From the NCBI GenBank assembly GCA_002329545.1, contig DCTJ01000029.1, positions 1 to 6,565 of the forward strand: a stretch of DNA of 6,565 bases. The letters are read 5' to 3'. The notes under the pieces were generated by a model that was not told the origin of the DNA, did no database searches, and saw nothing but the letters and a program-made list of their open reading frames with translations. Both the position numbers and the translations under genes were made by a program. This document shows, in pieces, positions 1-5,930 of the stretch. The stretch is from Candidatus Omnitrophica bacterium UBA1443. GTDB taxonomy: Bacteria; Omnitrophota; Omnitrophia; Omnitrophales; Aquincolibacteriaceae. The first letter of the stretch is position 1. Each line of letters begins with the position of its first letter.

Positions 1-99
1 GGAGTCTTCAGAAGTGAGCTTTTGGCTATCCAGTCTGTGTTCGCGGAAAGCGATTTGATCTTGGTTAGTTAAATCACACCTGGATATGCGCTTCTTACC
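1..99 (-). other. open frame at the window edge, unassigned
   Basis: On the minus strand, the frame of the preceding gene stays open after its TAG stop (102-100) for about 33 codons, to the window edge. It reads through residues such as TNQDQIAFREHRLDSQKL, which is protein-like in composition. No ATG or GTG start with a ribosome binding site is visible. An open stretch of this length is common by chance, so this may be a gene fragment or nothing. Confidence 0.15.
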
Positions 100-653
100 C
101 TAAGCTGTTACCTTGTTAGAGGGTTTGATTGTTCTAATAAAATCTTCTATCGCTTTAACTCCTTCAGGTTTTTTGGTTCCCAGGTAATAGAGAATCACGA
201 GCCGGTTATTTATGATTGAATAATAAGCAAAATTGGGAAAAGCTACTTCAGATGCAGCCCCCCTGAATTGCACCGAGGATACAATCCTCCCCCATTGTTG
301 TTCGCCAATCTTTAAAAAATCAGGCTCGGCTAATTGAGCGCTTCCTCCCATCATGACCCTGAATTGGATTTGGTCGAAGGCTTTGAAGTAAGGTTTCACA
401 GTCTCCTGCACTTCTTTTTGGGTGAATGAGCTGGAAGTCCCAGATTTCGGTTCATAGATTTCAAGAAAGAGCTGTCCAAATGATTTTTGTGAAGTCGTTG
501 TTTGCTCTGGCTCCTGCCCCCAGAAAACCGTTTGATAAGGAATCTTTCGGTCCCATCATAAACACAAATACTGTACTCATCATCCAGGTCGACCGCGACA
601 TATTTGCCACCGGTTGTTCGTGACACCAATTGACTTGTCCGAGCTATAAGCAT
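100..653 (-). pseudogene. unrecognised gene with a probable one-base frameshift
   Basis: Two overlapping minus-strand frames make one plausible protein of about 183 residues. The first runs from an ATG at 653 and contains the strand-rich KYVAVDLDDEYSICVYDG. The second is open from 555 to the TAG at 102-100, but its first usual start is a GTG at 411, although the protein-like text (FGQLFLEIYEPKSG, then FTQKEVQETVKPYFKAF) begins some 40 codons earlier. Adding one G to the GGGGG run at 517-521 joins them as ...LIKRFSGG/QEPEQTTTSQ.... The C-terminal part ends with an alternating hydrophobic stretch (YYSIINNRLVILYYLG) and a helix. No signal peptide or membrane helix is obvious. The ATG at 653 overlaps the upstream DUF2628-like gene by 10 bases, suggesting coupled translation. 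I do not recognise the family. It could be a pseudogene, a sequencing error in the homopolymer, or a truncated gene from the GTG at 411 (103 aa). Confidence 0.5.
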
Positions 654-1048
654 CGGCTGGATCCGACCGTAACGACCAGGCTATAAAGTATCCATTTGGC
701 CCACAGTCCTCTAAAAAGGAGCCATAGCCAATTAAAAATCGCCGCCGCCCAGTTCCATGTAATTCTGAATCGACCTTCATTTTCATAAAACTTCTCAAAT
801 TGTTTGCTGTAGTAACCGGGATTATCCAGGCCGTCAATACCTCCAATAATTCCGACCCTGTGGAATCTTTGAATCAGTTCAACCGCCTCATCAACTGTTT
901 TGCCTCGCAGAATTCCCACATCGTTTTTAGCCAAAAATTCATCAACTTGTATCGGTGTCCATTGGTTTACTTCAGCCAAAAGGGCCTTGACCTGGGCATC
1001 GTCCTTTTTCGCTTTCAAACCGTAAAAACTGACACTAACCGTTTTCAT
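644..1048 (-). CDS. small membrane protein, DUF2628-like C-terminus
   Basis: This is a 134-residue protein of unknown function. I chose the ATG at 1048 because GGGAGGAT lies just upstream (1058-1051); a TTG at 1060 is in frame but lies inside that site. Residues about 1-85 are soluble, with KNDVGILRGKTVDEAVELI followed by a Gly-rich turn, resembling the small helix-turn-helix L7/L12-like domain often found in short bacterial membrane proteins (weak resemblance only). Residues about 90-125 read FYENEGRFRITWNWAAAIFN and then LWLLFRGLWAKW, the pattern of DUF2628 proteins: an aromatic segment followed by membrane helices. Only about one membrane helix is present, and the protein ends VTVGSSRCL at a TAG. 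DUF2628 proteins usually carry more hydrophobic sequence, so the C-terminus may be truncated. It overlaps the next downstream frame by 10 bases. Confidence 0.55.
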   Translation of the reverse strand: MKTVSVSFYGLKAKKDDAQVKALLAEVNQWTPIQVDEFLAKNDVGILRGKTVDEAVELIQRFHRVGIIGGIDGLDNPGYYSKQFEKFYENEGRFRITWNWAAAIFNWLWLLFRGLWAKWILYSLVVTVGSSRCL

Positions 1049-1050
1049 AT

Positions 1051-1058
1051 ATCCTCCC
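1051..1058 (-). promoter_or_regulatory. ribosome binding site of the DUF2628-like gene
   Basis: The minus strand reads GGGAGGAT followed by AT and the ATG at 1048-1046. It is the best Shine-Dalgarno match in the left block and fixes the start at 1048 rather than the TTG at 1060. Confidence 0.7.
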
Positions 1059-1070
1059 AAGTTTTAGAAA

Positions 1071-1238
1071 TTACGAAGTAAATGCCGGCATGGGAAAACT
1101 TACCGTCCACATCATTATTGTTCCGGCTATTCCTCCCGCAAGACATAACAAAAAGACGTCACCGTCCGGCTTTATCGGCAACAGCAACGCCTTTACTTCA
1201 TGATCTGGACCCGAGGAATCGTAAGTATTTTTTTAATG
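1071..1238 (-). other. membrane-segment ORF fragment, unrecognised
   Basis: A minus-strand frame between the glycosyltransferase-like gene and the DUF2628-like gene is open for about 55 codons and ends at the TAA at 1073-1071. It reads DHEVKALLLPIKPDGD followed by a hydrophobic stretch (VFLLCLAGGIAGTIMMW), which looks like a transmembrane helix. There is no ATG near its left part; a TTG at 1187 is the first possible start, with no good ribosome binding site. It may be the tail of a lost membrane protein or chance. Confidence 0.2.
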
Positions 1239-2004
1239 CACCTCCGACCTTAATAACGCTCCAGACAAAAAAATCGGAGAGGGCGCTTCGGAAATTTTTT
1301 ACAGGGTGATAGAGCTTATTTTCGGGTAAAAATGGGAGGATTTGACGGGGAAGAGTGGGGCGCCATCGGAACCAACGAGAATCATAGTATTCCGTTCCAA
1401 AATCCACAACCTTGTAGCCATTCATATCAAGCAATGTCGGAGCAACTACCTCACAATGCCCCCAATGGCCCTCTTTATATTTTTCATCCAGAAATTTCAG
1501 TCCTTGGGCGGAAAAGCGGGTGACGGGATAAAAAACACCCACCTGCCGGTCCGGAGAGACGTCAAGATTGTGTTTCCCCCAGAAATACCATTGGGGCTCC
1601 TGCGTGGGTCGTTTGAGCCGGGCCGCCAGAAGATCTGCGTTCTCGTCTCGGAAAGCGTCAAAGAACGCACTCCACCTTCCATTAAAAAAGGCGTCATAAT
1701 CCAGTTGCCAGTAATACGCGTAATCAGGATGTTTTTTAAAAAAGAAAAGTAACGGATATTCGGCGTTGTACCATATTGGTTTTGTTTCGGATAATCGATA
1801 TCCCATCTCCCGGATATCTTCAAAATCGAAAAGCTCTTTTTTCCCTCTGATCCTCCCGATCGAAAAATCTTTCCGGGTATTGTCATAAACCATAAACACT
1901 TCATAAAGGGAGGGGTCACAAGAAGAAGCGAGCCGTTCATATTCCTTGATGATGTCTTCGCTAAGATAATGACAGCGAAAACAAATCGCTGTTTTGGATA
2001 CCAT
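1198..2004 (-). CDS. glycosyltransferase-like protein, nucleotide-sugar type
   Basis: This 268-residue protein has no signal peptide or membrane helix and is likely cytoplasmic. The features seen fit a GT-A-like transferase related to the DUF3405 group. An N-terminal strand (TAICFRCHY) is followed by EVFMVYDNTRKDF. An acidic metal-site-like motif reads YYWQLDYDAFFNGRW, with D102-x-D104 where a DxD motif would sit. A late His/Glu segment (GHWGHCEVVAPTLL, about 179-192) could hold the catalytic base. The C-terminal LYHPVK (231-236) resembles the HPVK ending seen in several such transferases. The start is the ATG at 2004, with AAAGGA about six bases upstream. No sugar-synthesis neighbours are in the window, so donor and acceptor are unknown. 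The family assignment is from motif appearance only. Confidence 0.55.
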   Translation of the reverse strand: MVSKTAICFRCHYLSEDIIKEYERLASSCDPSLYEVFMVYDNTRKDFSIGRIRGKKELFDFEDIREMGYRLSETKPIWYNAEYPLLFFFKKHPDYAYYWQLDYDAFFNGRWSAFFDAFRDENADLLAARLKRPTQEPQWYFWGKHNLDVSPDRQVGVFYPVTRFSAQGLKFLDEKYKEGHWGHCEVVAPTLLDMNGYKVVDFGTEYYDSRWFRWRPTLPRQILPFLPENKLYHPVKNFRSALSDFFVWSVIKVGGALKKYLRFLGSRS

Positions 2005-2193
2005 TGTTTTCCTTTTCGTTTTTCCTTCCTAAACCACTCCGATCACCCTTGAGCAAATATAGCGGCGCCGGTTGTCTGGAACCCCTTTTGCCTTTGCTTA
2101 AAAGGGAGCATTACACCAGTTCGCTTCCTCTTAAACCGTATTTTCAAAGATACATGCCGGTCAACCGCTGGTTGCGAACTCAGCCCGTTCTAA
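2005..2193. other. intergenic region between divergent genes
   Basis: This stretch separates the minus-strand glycosyltransferase-like gene from the plus-strand ORF and rtcB. It holds the GA-rich leader of the glycosyltransferase gene. A TATATT on the minus strand near 2057-2052 could be a -10 element, but it has no good -35 partner. I see no RNA gene or terminator. Confidence 0.3.
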
Positions 2194-2228
2194 TTGCGGC
2201 TGGTATCATCAACGGTCAACCTTGCTGG
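2158..2228 (+). repeat. short direct repeat pair CGGTCAACC..GCTGG
   Basis: CGGTCAACCGCTGG (2158-2171) recurs as CGGTCAACCTTGCTGG (2213-2228), 55 bases further on, differing only by a TT insertion. It lies upstream of rtcB and its neighbour ORF. It could be a regulator binding pair or a small duplication. Confidence 0.3.
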
Positions 2229-2475
2229 AAGTCTATCCCTTGAAAAATCGCCTGTCAAACAGGTGTCTGTGTTGCGAGTTCAGAAAGAATTTCCTCAAGC
2301 CGTAAAAGACCTTGGCTTCATGCGGGCTGATACCGCTGATAAAAATCGACGGCATTGGAGAAAAGACCGGTGGATCGCGAAAGGATACTATAAAATCCCC
2401 TGTACGTGTGGAAAGACAGTTACCTGTATTTTGGATGTATCTGAAGAAGATAGACTGAAGGGAAAGGTTGAATAG
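2194..2475 (+). CDS. small hypothetical protein with CxC...C motif
   Basis: This frame is bounded by a TAA at 2191-2193 and a TAG at 2473-2475. Starts are poor: TTG 2194, GTG 2263 or 2269, and ATG 2320, none with a strong ribosome binding site. The likely coding part reads QKEFPQAVKDLGFMRAD, then a basic helix (DKNRRHWRKDRWIAKGYY), then IPCTCGKTVTCILDV with three Cys residues in a CxC-x5-C arrangement. It lies on the same strand as rtcB, about 108 bases upstream, and could be co-transcribed with it. I do not recognise the family. After the TAG the same frame stays open for 21 codons (SASAQYDEIDEAGILVNTM), so the annotated end may be a nonsense mutation. Confidence 0.35.
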   Translation: MRLVSSTVNLAGSLSLEKSPVKQVSVLRVQKEFPQAVKDLGFMRADTADKNRRHWRKDRWIAKGYYKIPCTCGKTVTCILDVSEEDRLKGKVE

Positions 2476-2572
2476 CTTCGGTCGGCTTCCGCCCAATACG
2501 ATGAAATTGATGAGGCTGGTATACTTGTGAACACGATGTAGATAAAGCCAGGCAGTTCCTGTAGAGCGATAA

Positions 2573-2580
2573 GTGAGGTG
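2573..2580 (+). promoter_or_regulatory. ribosome binding site of rtcB
   Basis: GTGAGGTG precedes GAC and the ATG at 2584, putting the GAGG core five bases from the ATG. The GTG at 2578 is in frame but forms part of this site, so the ATG at 2584 is the better start. Confidence 0.7.
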
Positions 2581-2583
2581 GAC

Positions 2584-3735
2584 ATGAAAGTATATTCAGG
2601 TGGAAGAATCCCTGTGAAGATTTGGCTGGATGACATAGAAGACGGAGCGATGAAGCAGATCACAAATCTTTCAAACCTTCCGTTCGCGTTTAAACACATA
2701 GCGATTATGCCGGACGTTCATCAGGGATACGGGATGCCGATAGGCGGGGTTCTGGCCACTCAAGGCGTGGTAATCCCGAATGCGGTAGGGGTGGATATAG
2801 GGTGTGGGATGTGCGCGGTGAAAACAAGTTTGACGGAACTTTCCACTGAAACTCTAAAAAAAATAATGGGAGTCATTCGTGAGACTATCCCTGTTGGATT
2901 TAATCATAACAAGGAACGCCAAGATAAAAGTTTCATGCCGTCCCTTGAAAGAGGTTTCATTTGCGAAAGAGAGTATCAATCGGCGAGGTATCAGGTCGGG
3001 ACTCTCGGTGGAGGGAATCACTTCATCGAAATTCAGAAAGGCTCAGACGGTCATATCTGGATAATGATTCACTCGGGGTCGAGGAATTTGGGAAAACAGG
3101 TAGCAGACCACTACAACAAGACAGCGGTTAAGCTAAACGAAAAATGGAACCCCATTGTGCCCAAGGAATGGGAGCTGGCTTTTCTTCCGCTGGACAGTAA
3201 CGAGGGAGAAGATTATCTGATCGAGATGAATTACTGCGTTGAGTTTGCTTTCAAGAATCGTTTCTTGATGATGGAAAGAGTTAAGGAGGCATTTAGCAAG
3301 CATGTTGATTGCTCATTTGAACCCATGATAAATATTGCTCACAACCACGCCCGAATGGAACATCATTTCGGGAAAGATGTAATGGTCCACAGGAAAGGCG
3401 CGACATCAGCGAGACTGAATGAGATTGGAATTATCCCGGGATCCCAGGGGACCAAAAGCTACATCGTCAAAGGCAGGGGAAATCCGGAATCATTTCATTC
3501 TTGCTCTCACGGCGCGGGCAGAAAGATGGGAAGAAAACAGGCGACAAGAGAGCTTGATCTTAACGAGGAAATCAAAAAACTCAACGATCAAGGAATTGTT
3601 CACGGCATCAGAACAGTCAGGGATTTAGATGAGGCGTCAGGCGCTTACAAAGACATTTCAACCGTCATGGAAAATCAAAAAGACCTGGTGGATATAGTCG
3701 TTGAACTGTCTCCGCTTGGGGTCATCAAGGGATAA
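2584..3735 (+). CDS. rtcB: RNA 3'-phosphate ligase RtcB
   Basis: RtcB joins RNA 2',3'-cyclic-phosphate or 3'-phosphate ends to 5'-OH ends, using GTP and Mn2+, in tRNA splicing or RNA repair in the cytoplasm. The protein has 383 residues from the ATG at 2584, close to the usual length of about 400. Numbered from the alternative GTG two codons earlier, the metal site and active site are all visible: MPDVHQGYG (44-52), GVDIGCG with D73 and C76, GGGNH with H148, MIHSGSRN with H165, NIAHNH with H255, and SCSHGAGR with H311, the histidine guanylylated in this family. PGSQGTKSYIVKG (287-299) is also typical. The DVHQGYGMPIGG form resembles the archaeal-type branch more than E. coli RtcB. No frameshift or missing residue is seen. 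No archease, RtcA or RtcR is in the window. It ends at TAA, 270 bases before the end of the R-M operon, which converges on it. Confidence 0.97.
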   Translation: MKVYSGGRIPVKIWLDDIEDGAMKQITNLSNLPFAFKHIAIMPDVHQGYGMPIGGVLATQGVVIPNAVGVDIGCGMCAVKTSLTELSTETLKKIMGVIRETIPVGFNHNKERQDKSFMPSLERGFICEREYQSARYQVGTLGGGNHFIEIQKGSDGHIWIMIHSGSRNLGKQVADHYNKTAVKLNEKWNPIVPKEWELAFLPLDSNEGEDYLIEMNYCVEFAFKNRFLMMERVKEAFSKHVDCSFEPMINIAHNHARMEHHFGKDVMVHRKGATSARLNEIGIIPGSQGTKSYIVKGRGNPESFHSCSHGAGRKMGRKQATRELDLNEEIKKLNDQGIVHGIRTVRDLDEASGAYKDISTVMENQKDLVDIVVELSPLGVIKG

Positions 3736-3753
3736 TAACAAAGATTTTCAATG

Positions 3754-3800
3754 CGAGTTGACTCATATTCTTACCATAAAGCGTCCAAAATGGCTCCCCC
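3754..3800 (+). repeat. 47-base direct repeat, left copy
   Basis: This begins CGAGTTGACTCATATTC, ends TCCAAAATGGCTCCCCC, and matches 5931-5977 at 43 of 47 positions without gaps. The 18 bases 3752-3769 are identical to 5883-5900. It lies between rtcB and the end of the restriction gene. The flanks beyond 3800 and 5977 are unrelated. Together the copies bracket the R-M operon. Confidence 0.9.
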
Positions 3801-4004
3801 GGTAGATATCCTACAGAACCTTTCATACCTCTAACACCGTGGAACCGATGTCCTGGGAAGCCCTTGTCTGATCAAAATGCGCTATCTGCTTCCAAAGAGC
3901 ACAAAAAAACCCAATCCGCCTGATTCGTTCCGATCCCATCCTTCACGCCTCCGAAATGGCCGTGCTTGGGAGCGATAAATCAGACCTGCCCTGAACATTC
4001 GATT
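3801..4004. other. intergenic region downstream of the R-M operon
   Basis: This region separates the left repeat from the stop of the restriction gene. It holds a weak terminator-like hairpin with a T run (minus strand, 3927-3903). It also holds short open stretches on the plus strand (for example RLIRSDPILHASEMAVLG near 3916-3970) that lack starts and may be remnants of older genes. No convincing gene is present. Confidence 0.4.
3903..3927 (-). terminator. possible weak intrinsic terminator of the R-M operon
   Basis: On the minus strand, CGAATC and GATTGG can pair as an imperfect six-base stem around a five-base loop, followed by G and seven T. It lies about 80-100 bases past the stop of the restriction gene. 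The stem is short and has a mismatch, so this is tentative. Confidence 0.25.
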
Positions 4005-4796
4005 TTACCCGATAATGACAGTCGCTTTTTCATACAACTCGGGAAGTTTATCTTGACGCAACCGAAATTTGGTGCCGTGATTGTGGCCAGTTCGCGCATC
4101 AAAATCCACAAGAACATTACCCGCTTCAATTTGATTTAAAAATTTTTCCAAGCTGAATTTTTCAAGCATGAGAATTTTTTCGTAACAAAAAAATTCTTTG
4201 TCTTTCTCCCGTTTGGTTCGTGCTTGGACATAAAAACAATTGAGAAGTTTCGTTCCTGCCTTATGAAATAGATCGTCAAACCCCCAATAGGGCTGGGGAT
4301 CCAGCTCTTTAAGTCCGATACGCTCTTTAACTGACTGCAACCATGCGACATGGCGTTCTGCGACTTTAGTAGAATCAAAAGAGATCAAGACCTTTCTTGC
4401 TCTGCGATCAATAACCACCATAAATCCTCGATCACTTCTTGATAATCCATGAATCGTTTGACGAAAACTCATTTCGCTTTTGGGGTAATCTTCACCAGCA
4501 AACTCGTGTGGCCAACCATATTTAAGAAGGAAAATTTGAGGAACGAACCTGATCGCTCGAGGGGAAGGTTCAATGTGGAACAAGGTCGTTAAAGATCCAC
4601 TACCGATTCTTTGACACTTCAATTCCCATTCTGCGGCGTTCGGAACGGGCAAATTGTTTTCTTCGATTCCAAGCAAATCTTCTAAAGTATTACCGACGCC
4701 GCCAGCATTGCCAGGTCTGGCATTTTGAATCCAGCCACGCTGAGCGATTTCCTTGAGGGCATGGATCAGCGCTTCTTTTGTATATGTTTTTACCAT
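4005..4796 (-). CDS. type II restriction endonuclease, MvaI/BcnI family
   Basis: This 263-residue protein is a predicted restriction enzyme of the MvaI/BcnI family (MutH-like PD-(D/E)XK fold). MvaI (CCWGG) and BcnI (CCSGG) act as monomers that cut one strand at a time. The sequence shows the family's N-terminal pattern GNAGGVGNTLEDLLGIEENN (29-48), the catalytic EWELK (E58 and K60), SLTTLFHIEPSPRAIRFVPQ (68-87), the YGWPHEFAG and EMSFRQTIHGLSRSDRGF blocks (93-125), PYWGFDDL, and near the C-terminus DFDARTGHNHGTKFRLR. An Asn (N53) stands where many PD-(D/E)XK enzymes have Asp, so the first metal ligand may be E39, D40 or E46. The length is close to BcnI (about 238). It starts 10 bases after the methyltransferase stop, with GGGG as its only weak ribosome binding site, suggesting coupled translation after the protective methyltransferase. 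The specificity cannot be read from sequence; a CCNGG-like site is inferred. Confidence 0.87.
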   Translation of the reverse strand: MVKTYTKEALIHALKEIAQRGWIQNARPGNAGGVGNTLEDLLGIEENNLPVPNAAEWELKCQRIGSGSLTTLFHIEPSPRAIRFVPQIFLLKYGWPHEFAGEDYPKSEMSFRQTIHGLSRSDRGFMVVIDRRARKVLISFDSTKVAERHVAWLQSVKERIGLKELDPQPYWGFDDLFHKAGTKLLNCFYVQARTKREKDKEFFCYEKILMLEKFSLEKFLNQIEAGNVLVDFDARTGHNHGTKFRLRQDKLPELYEKATVIIG

Positions 4797-4806
4797 GAAA
4801 CCCCAT

Positions 4807-5751
4807 TTAAGATTGCGCTACGGGAGGACGCCAGAAATCCAGCAGATATTCAAAGGTCACACCCATCGTAATGTAATTGCTTGGCCATCCAAATATACCG
4901 ATTCCGTTTACAACATTTGTTCTATCCCAAATAATAACATTTCGGAGTTCATAGCCGCGGCGTCGAAGTTCTTCAATAAGCGCAACATGGATGGTAATGC
5001 GTTTATTTTCCCACCACATATCCGGAACGTTTATTACGCAATGCCCCTTAGGACGAAGGAGGGGCAGAAGGCCTTCGTAGATATCACCCATAACCTTGGT
5101 GTAACCATCAAGCGGCATTGTGCCTAAATCACGTTCGTCTTGCGAATACTGTTCAACCTTTCCAAGTTGACCATTGTCGCGATTTCGTCTGGATTTATTT
5201 TTTCGTGCGCGATTTAATAAATTTGCGTAAGGCGGCGATGTCCAGATCAGGCTAAGCGATTCTGGCTTAATATATTCTGGAATGTTTCTGGCATCATCTT
5301 GAATGGGGATTTGAACTGATTCATTAAATAAATTATTTGAAGCCAAACGTTTTTTACACAAACCAATATATGCTTTTTGTAAATCAAACCCAACCGCATT
5401 GCGGTTAAGATCCTGTGCCGCCACCAAACTCGTTCCACTGCCAACAAATGGATCCAATACTAATTCACCTTGATGGGTAAAAAGTTCGATAACTTTTTTT
5501 GCCAAAGAAATAGGGAAAGTAGCAGGGTGAACGGTCTTATCGCGAATATCACGCGCTTCATAATAAAACTGCCAGACACCAATCTGGCTTTTAAGCCAGT
5601 CTTTGGGAGTCATGCAATTAATATGAGTGGGCCCGCACTGACAAATCCGTTGCGAAGGAATATCCAGCGGTTTTGTAATGTCGGTTTTGACCGTTTTTGC
5701 TTTTGACGAAGTCAATGTTTTTGGTGGCAATTCAATAACCTCGTTTGGCAT
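4807..5751 (-). CDS. type II DNA methyltransferase, probably N4-cytosine
   Basis: This 314-residue S-adenosylmethionine-dependent methyltransferase is the protective half of the R-M pair. The AdoMet-binding motif I is DPFVGSGTSLVAA (100-112), preceded by motif X-like sequence (HPATFPISLAKKVIEL, 75-90). The catalytic motif IV is TSPPY (171-175), the form usual in N4-cytosine enzymes, in agreement with M.MvaI and M.BcnI being N4-cytosine methylases. Later parts include LLRPKGHCVINVPD and the C-terminal block FEYLLDFWRPP. A Lys/Arg-rich loop (RARKNKSRRNRDNGQLGK, about 181-198) may contact DNA. The motif order (X, I, then IV) puts the target-recognition part late, as in the gamma group. The ATG at 5751 has no ribosome binding site and its promoter abuts it, so the mRNA is probably leaderless. 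The gene is first in the operon, so methylation can precede cutting. N6-adenine activity cannot be excluded. Confidence 0.92.
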   Translation of the reverse strand: MPNEVIELPPKTLTSSKAKTVKTDITKPLDIPSQRICQCGPTHINCMTPKDWLKSQIGVWQFYYEARDIRDKTVHPATFPISLAKKVIELFTHQGELVLDPFVGSGTSLVAAQDLNRNAVGFDLQKAYIGLCKKRLASNNLFNESVQIPIQDDARNIPEYIKPESLSLIWTSPPYANLLNRARKNKSRRNRDNGQLGKVEQYSQDERDLGTMPLDGYTKVMGDIYEGLLPLLRPKGHCVINVPDMWWENKRITIHVALIEELRRRGYELRNVIIWDRTNVVNGIGIFGWPSNYITMGVTFEYLLDFWRPPVAQS

Positions 5752-5758
5752 AAAGCGA

Positions 5759-5786
5759 ATAATAATCGGTTATGAATATTTGTCAA
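5759..5786 (-). promoter_or_regulatory. sigma-70-type promoter abutting the methyltransferase start
   Basis: On the minus strand there is a perfect -35 TTGACA (5786-5781), a 16-base spacer, and TATTAT (5764-5759), one mismatch from TATAAT. Only seven bases separate the -10 from the ATG at 5751, so transcription should begin at or within a base or two of the A of the ATG. The two AATATT palindromes around the -35 (5775-5780 and 5785-5790) could be an operator. Confidence 0.7.
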
Positions 5787-5791
5787 TATTT

Positions 5792-5805
5792 ATTTTCGAT
5801 AAAAT
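5792..5805. promoter_or_regulatory. inverted repeat upstream of the R-M promoter
   Basis: ATTTTCGATAAAAT has five-base inverted arms around CGAT. It lies six bases upstream of the -35 of the methyltransferase promoter, a usual place for an activator or autoregulator site. In AT-rich DNA this can arise by chance. Confidence 0.25.
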
Positions 5806-5884
5806 CAATAACCCTGTACTCCCTTTTCAAACCGATCGCATCATACCATATAGCCCGAGAAATGAAAACGCCTCATTCGAGTTG

Positions 5885-5930
5885 CGAGTTGACTCATATT
5901 AAATCTTACCCAAATCATAGGAGGTTTTAT
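5885..5930 (+). repeat. degenerate tandem copy of the 47-base repeat
   Basis: TGCGAGTTGACTCATATT (5883-5900) is identical to the start of the left copy (3752-3769). After it, CTTACC and ATAG of the repeat can still be recognised, interrupted by AAAT and CAAATC insertions. It lies directly before the full right copy, offset by 46 bases, so the right flank holds a tandem pair. Confidence 0.7.

Noticed and set aside
1342..1752. Plus-strand open frame of 136 codons
   Set aside because: It lies wholly opposite the glycosyltransferase-like gene, whose protein has a coherent fold-like pattern; this is a shadow frame.
2004..2243. Plus-strand open frame of 79 codons opposite the glycosyltransferase leader
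   Set aside because: It is a low-complexity, Pro/Leu-rich translation with no ribosome binding site and no recognisable pattern.
100..2475. Reassigned TAG codon, because three frames stay open after TAG (102-100, 646-644, 2473-2475)
   Set aside because: The clear genes end in TAA (rtcB, methyltransferase, endonuclease) or TGA (Fic, glycosyltransferase-like) and contain no internal TAG. The open extensions of 21 to 60 codons are within chance, and the one after 646-644 is not protein-like.
4753..5127. Plus-strand open frame of 124 codons
   Set aside because: It lies opposite the well-supported methyltransferase and the start of the endonuclease; a shadow frame.
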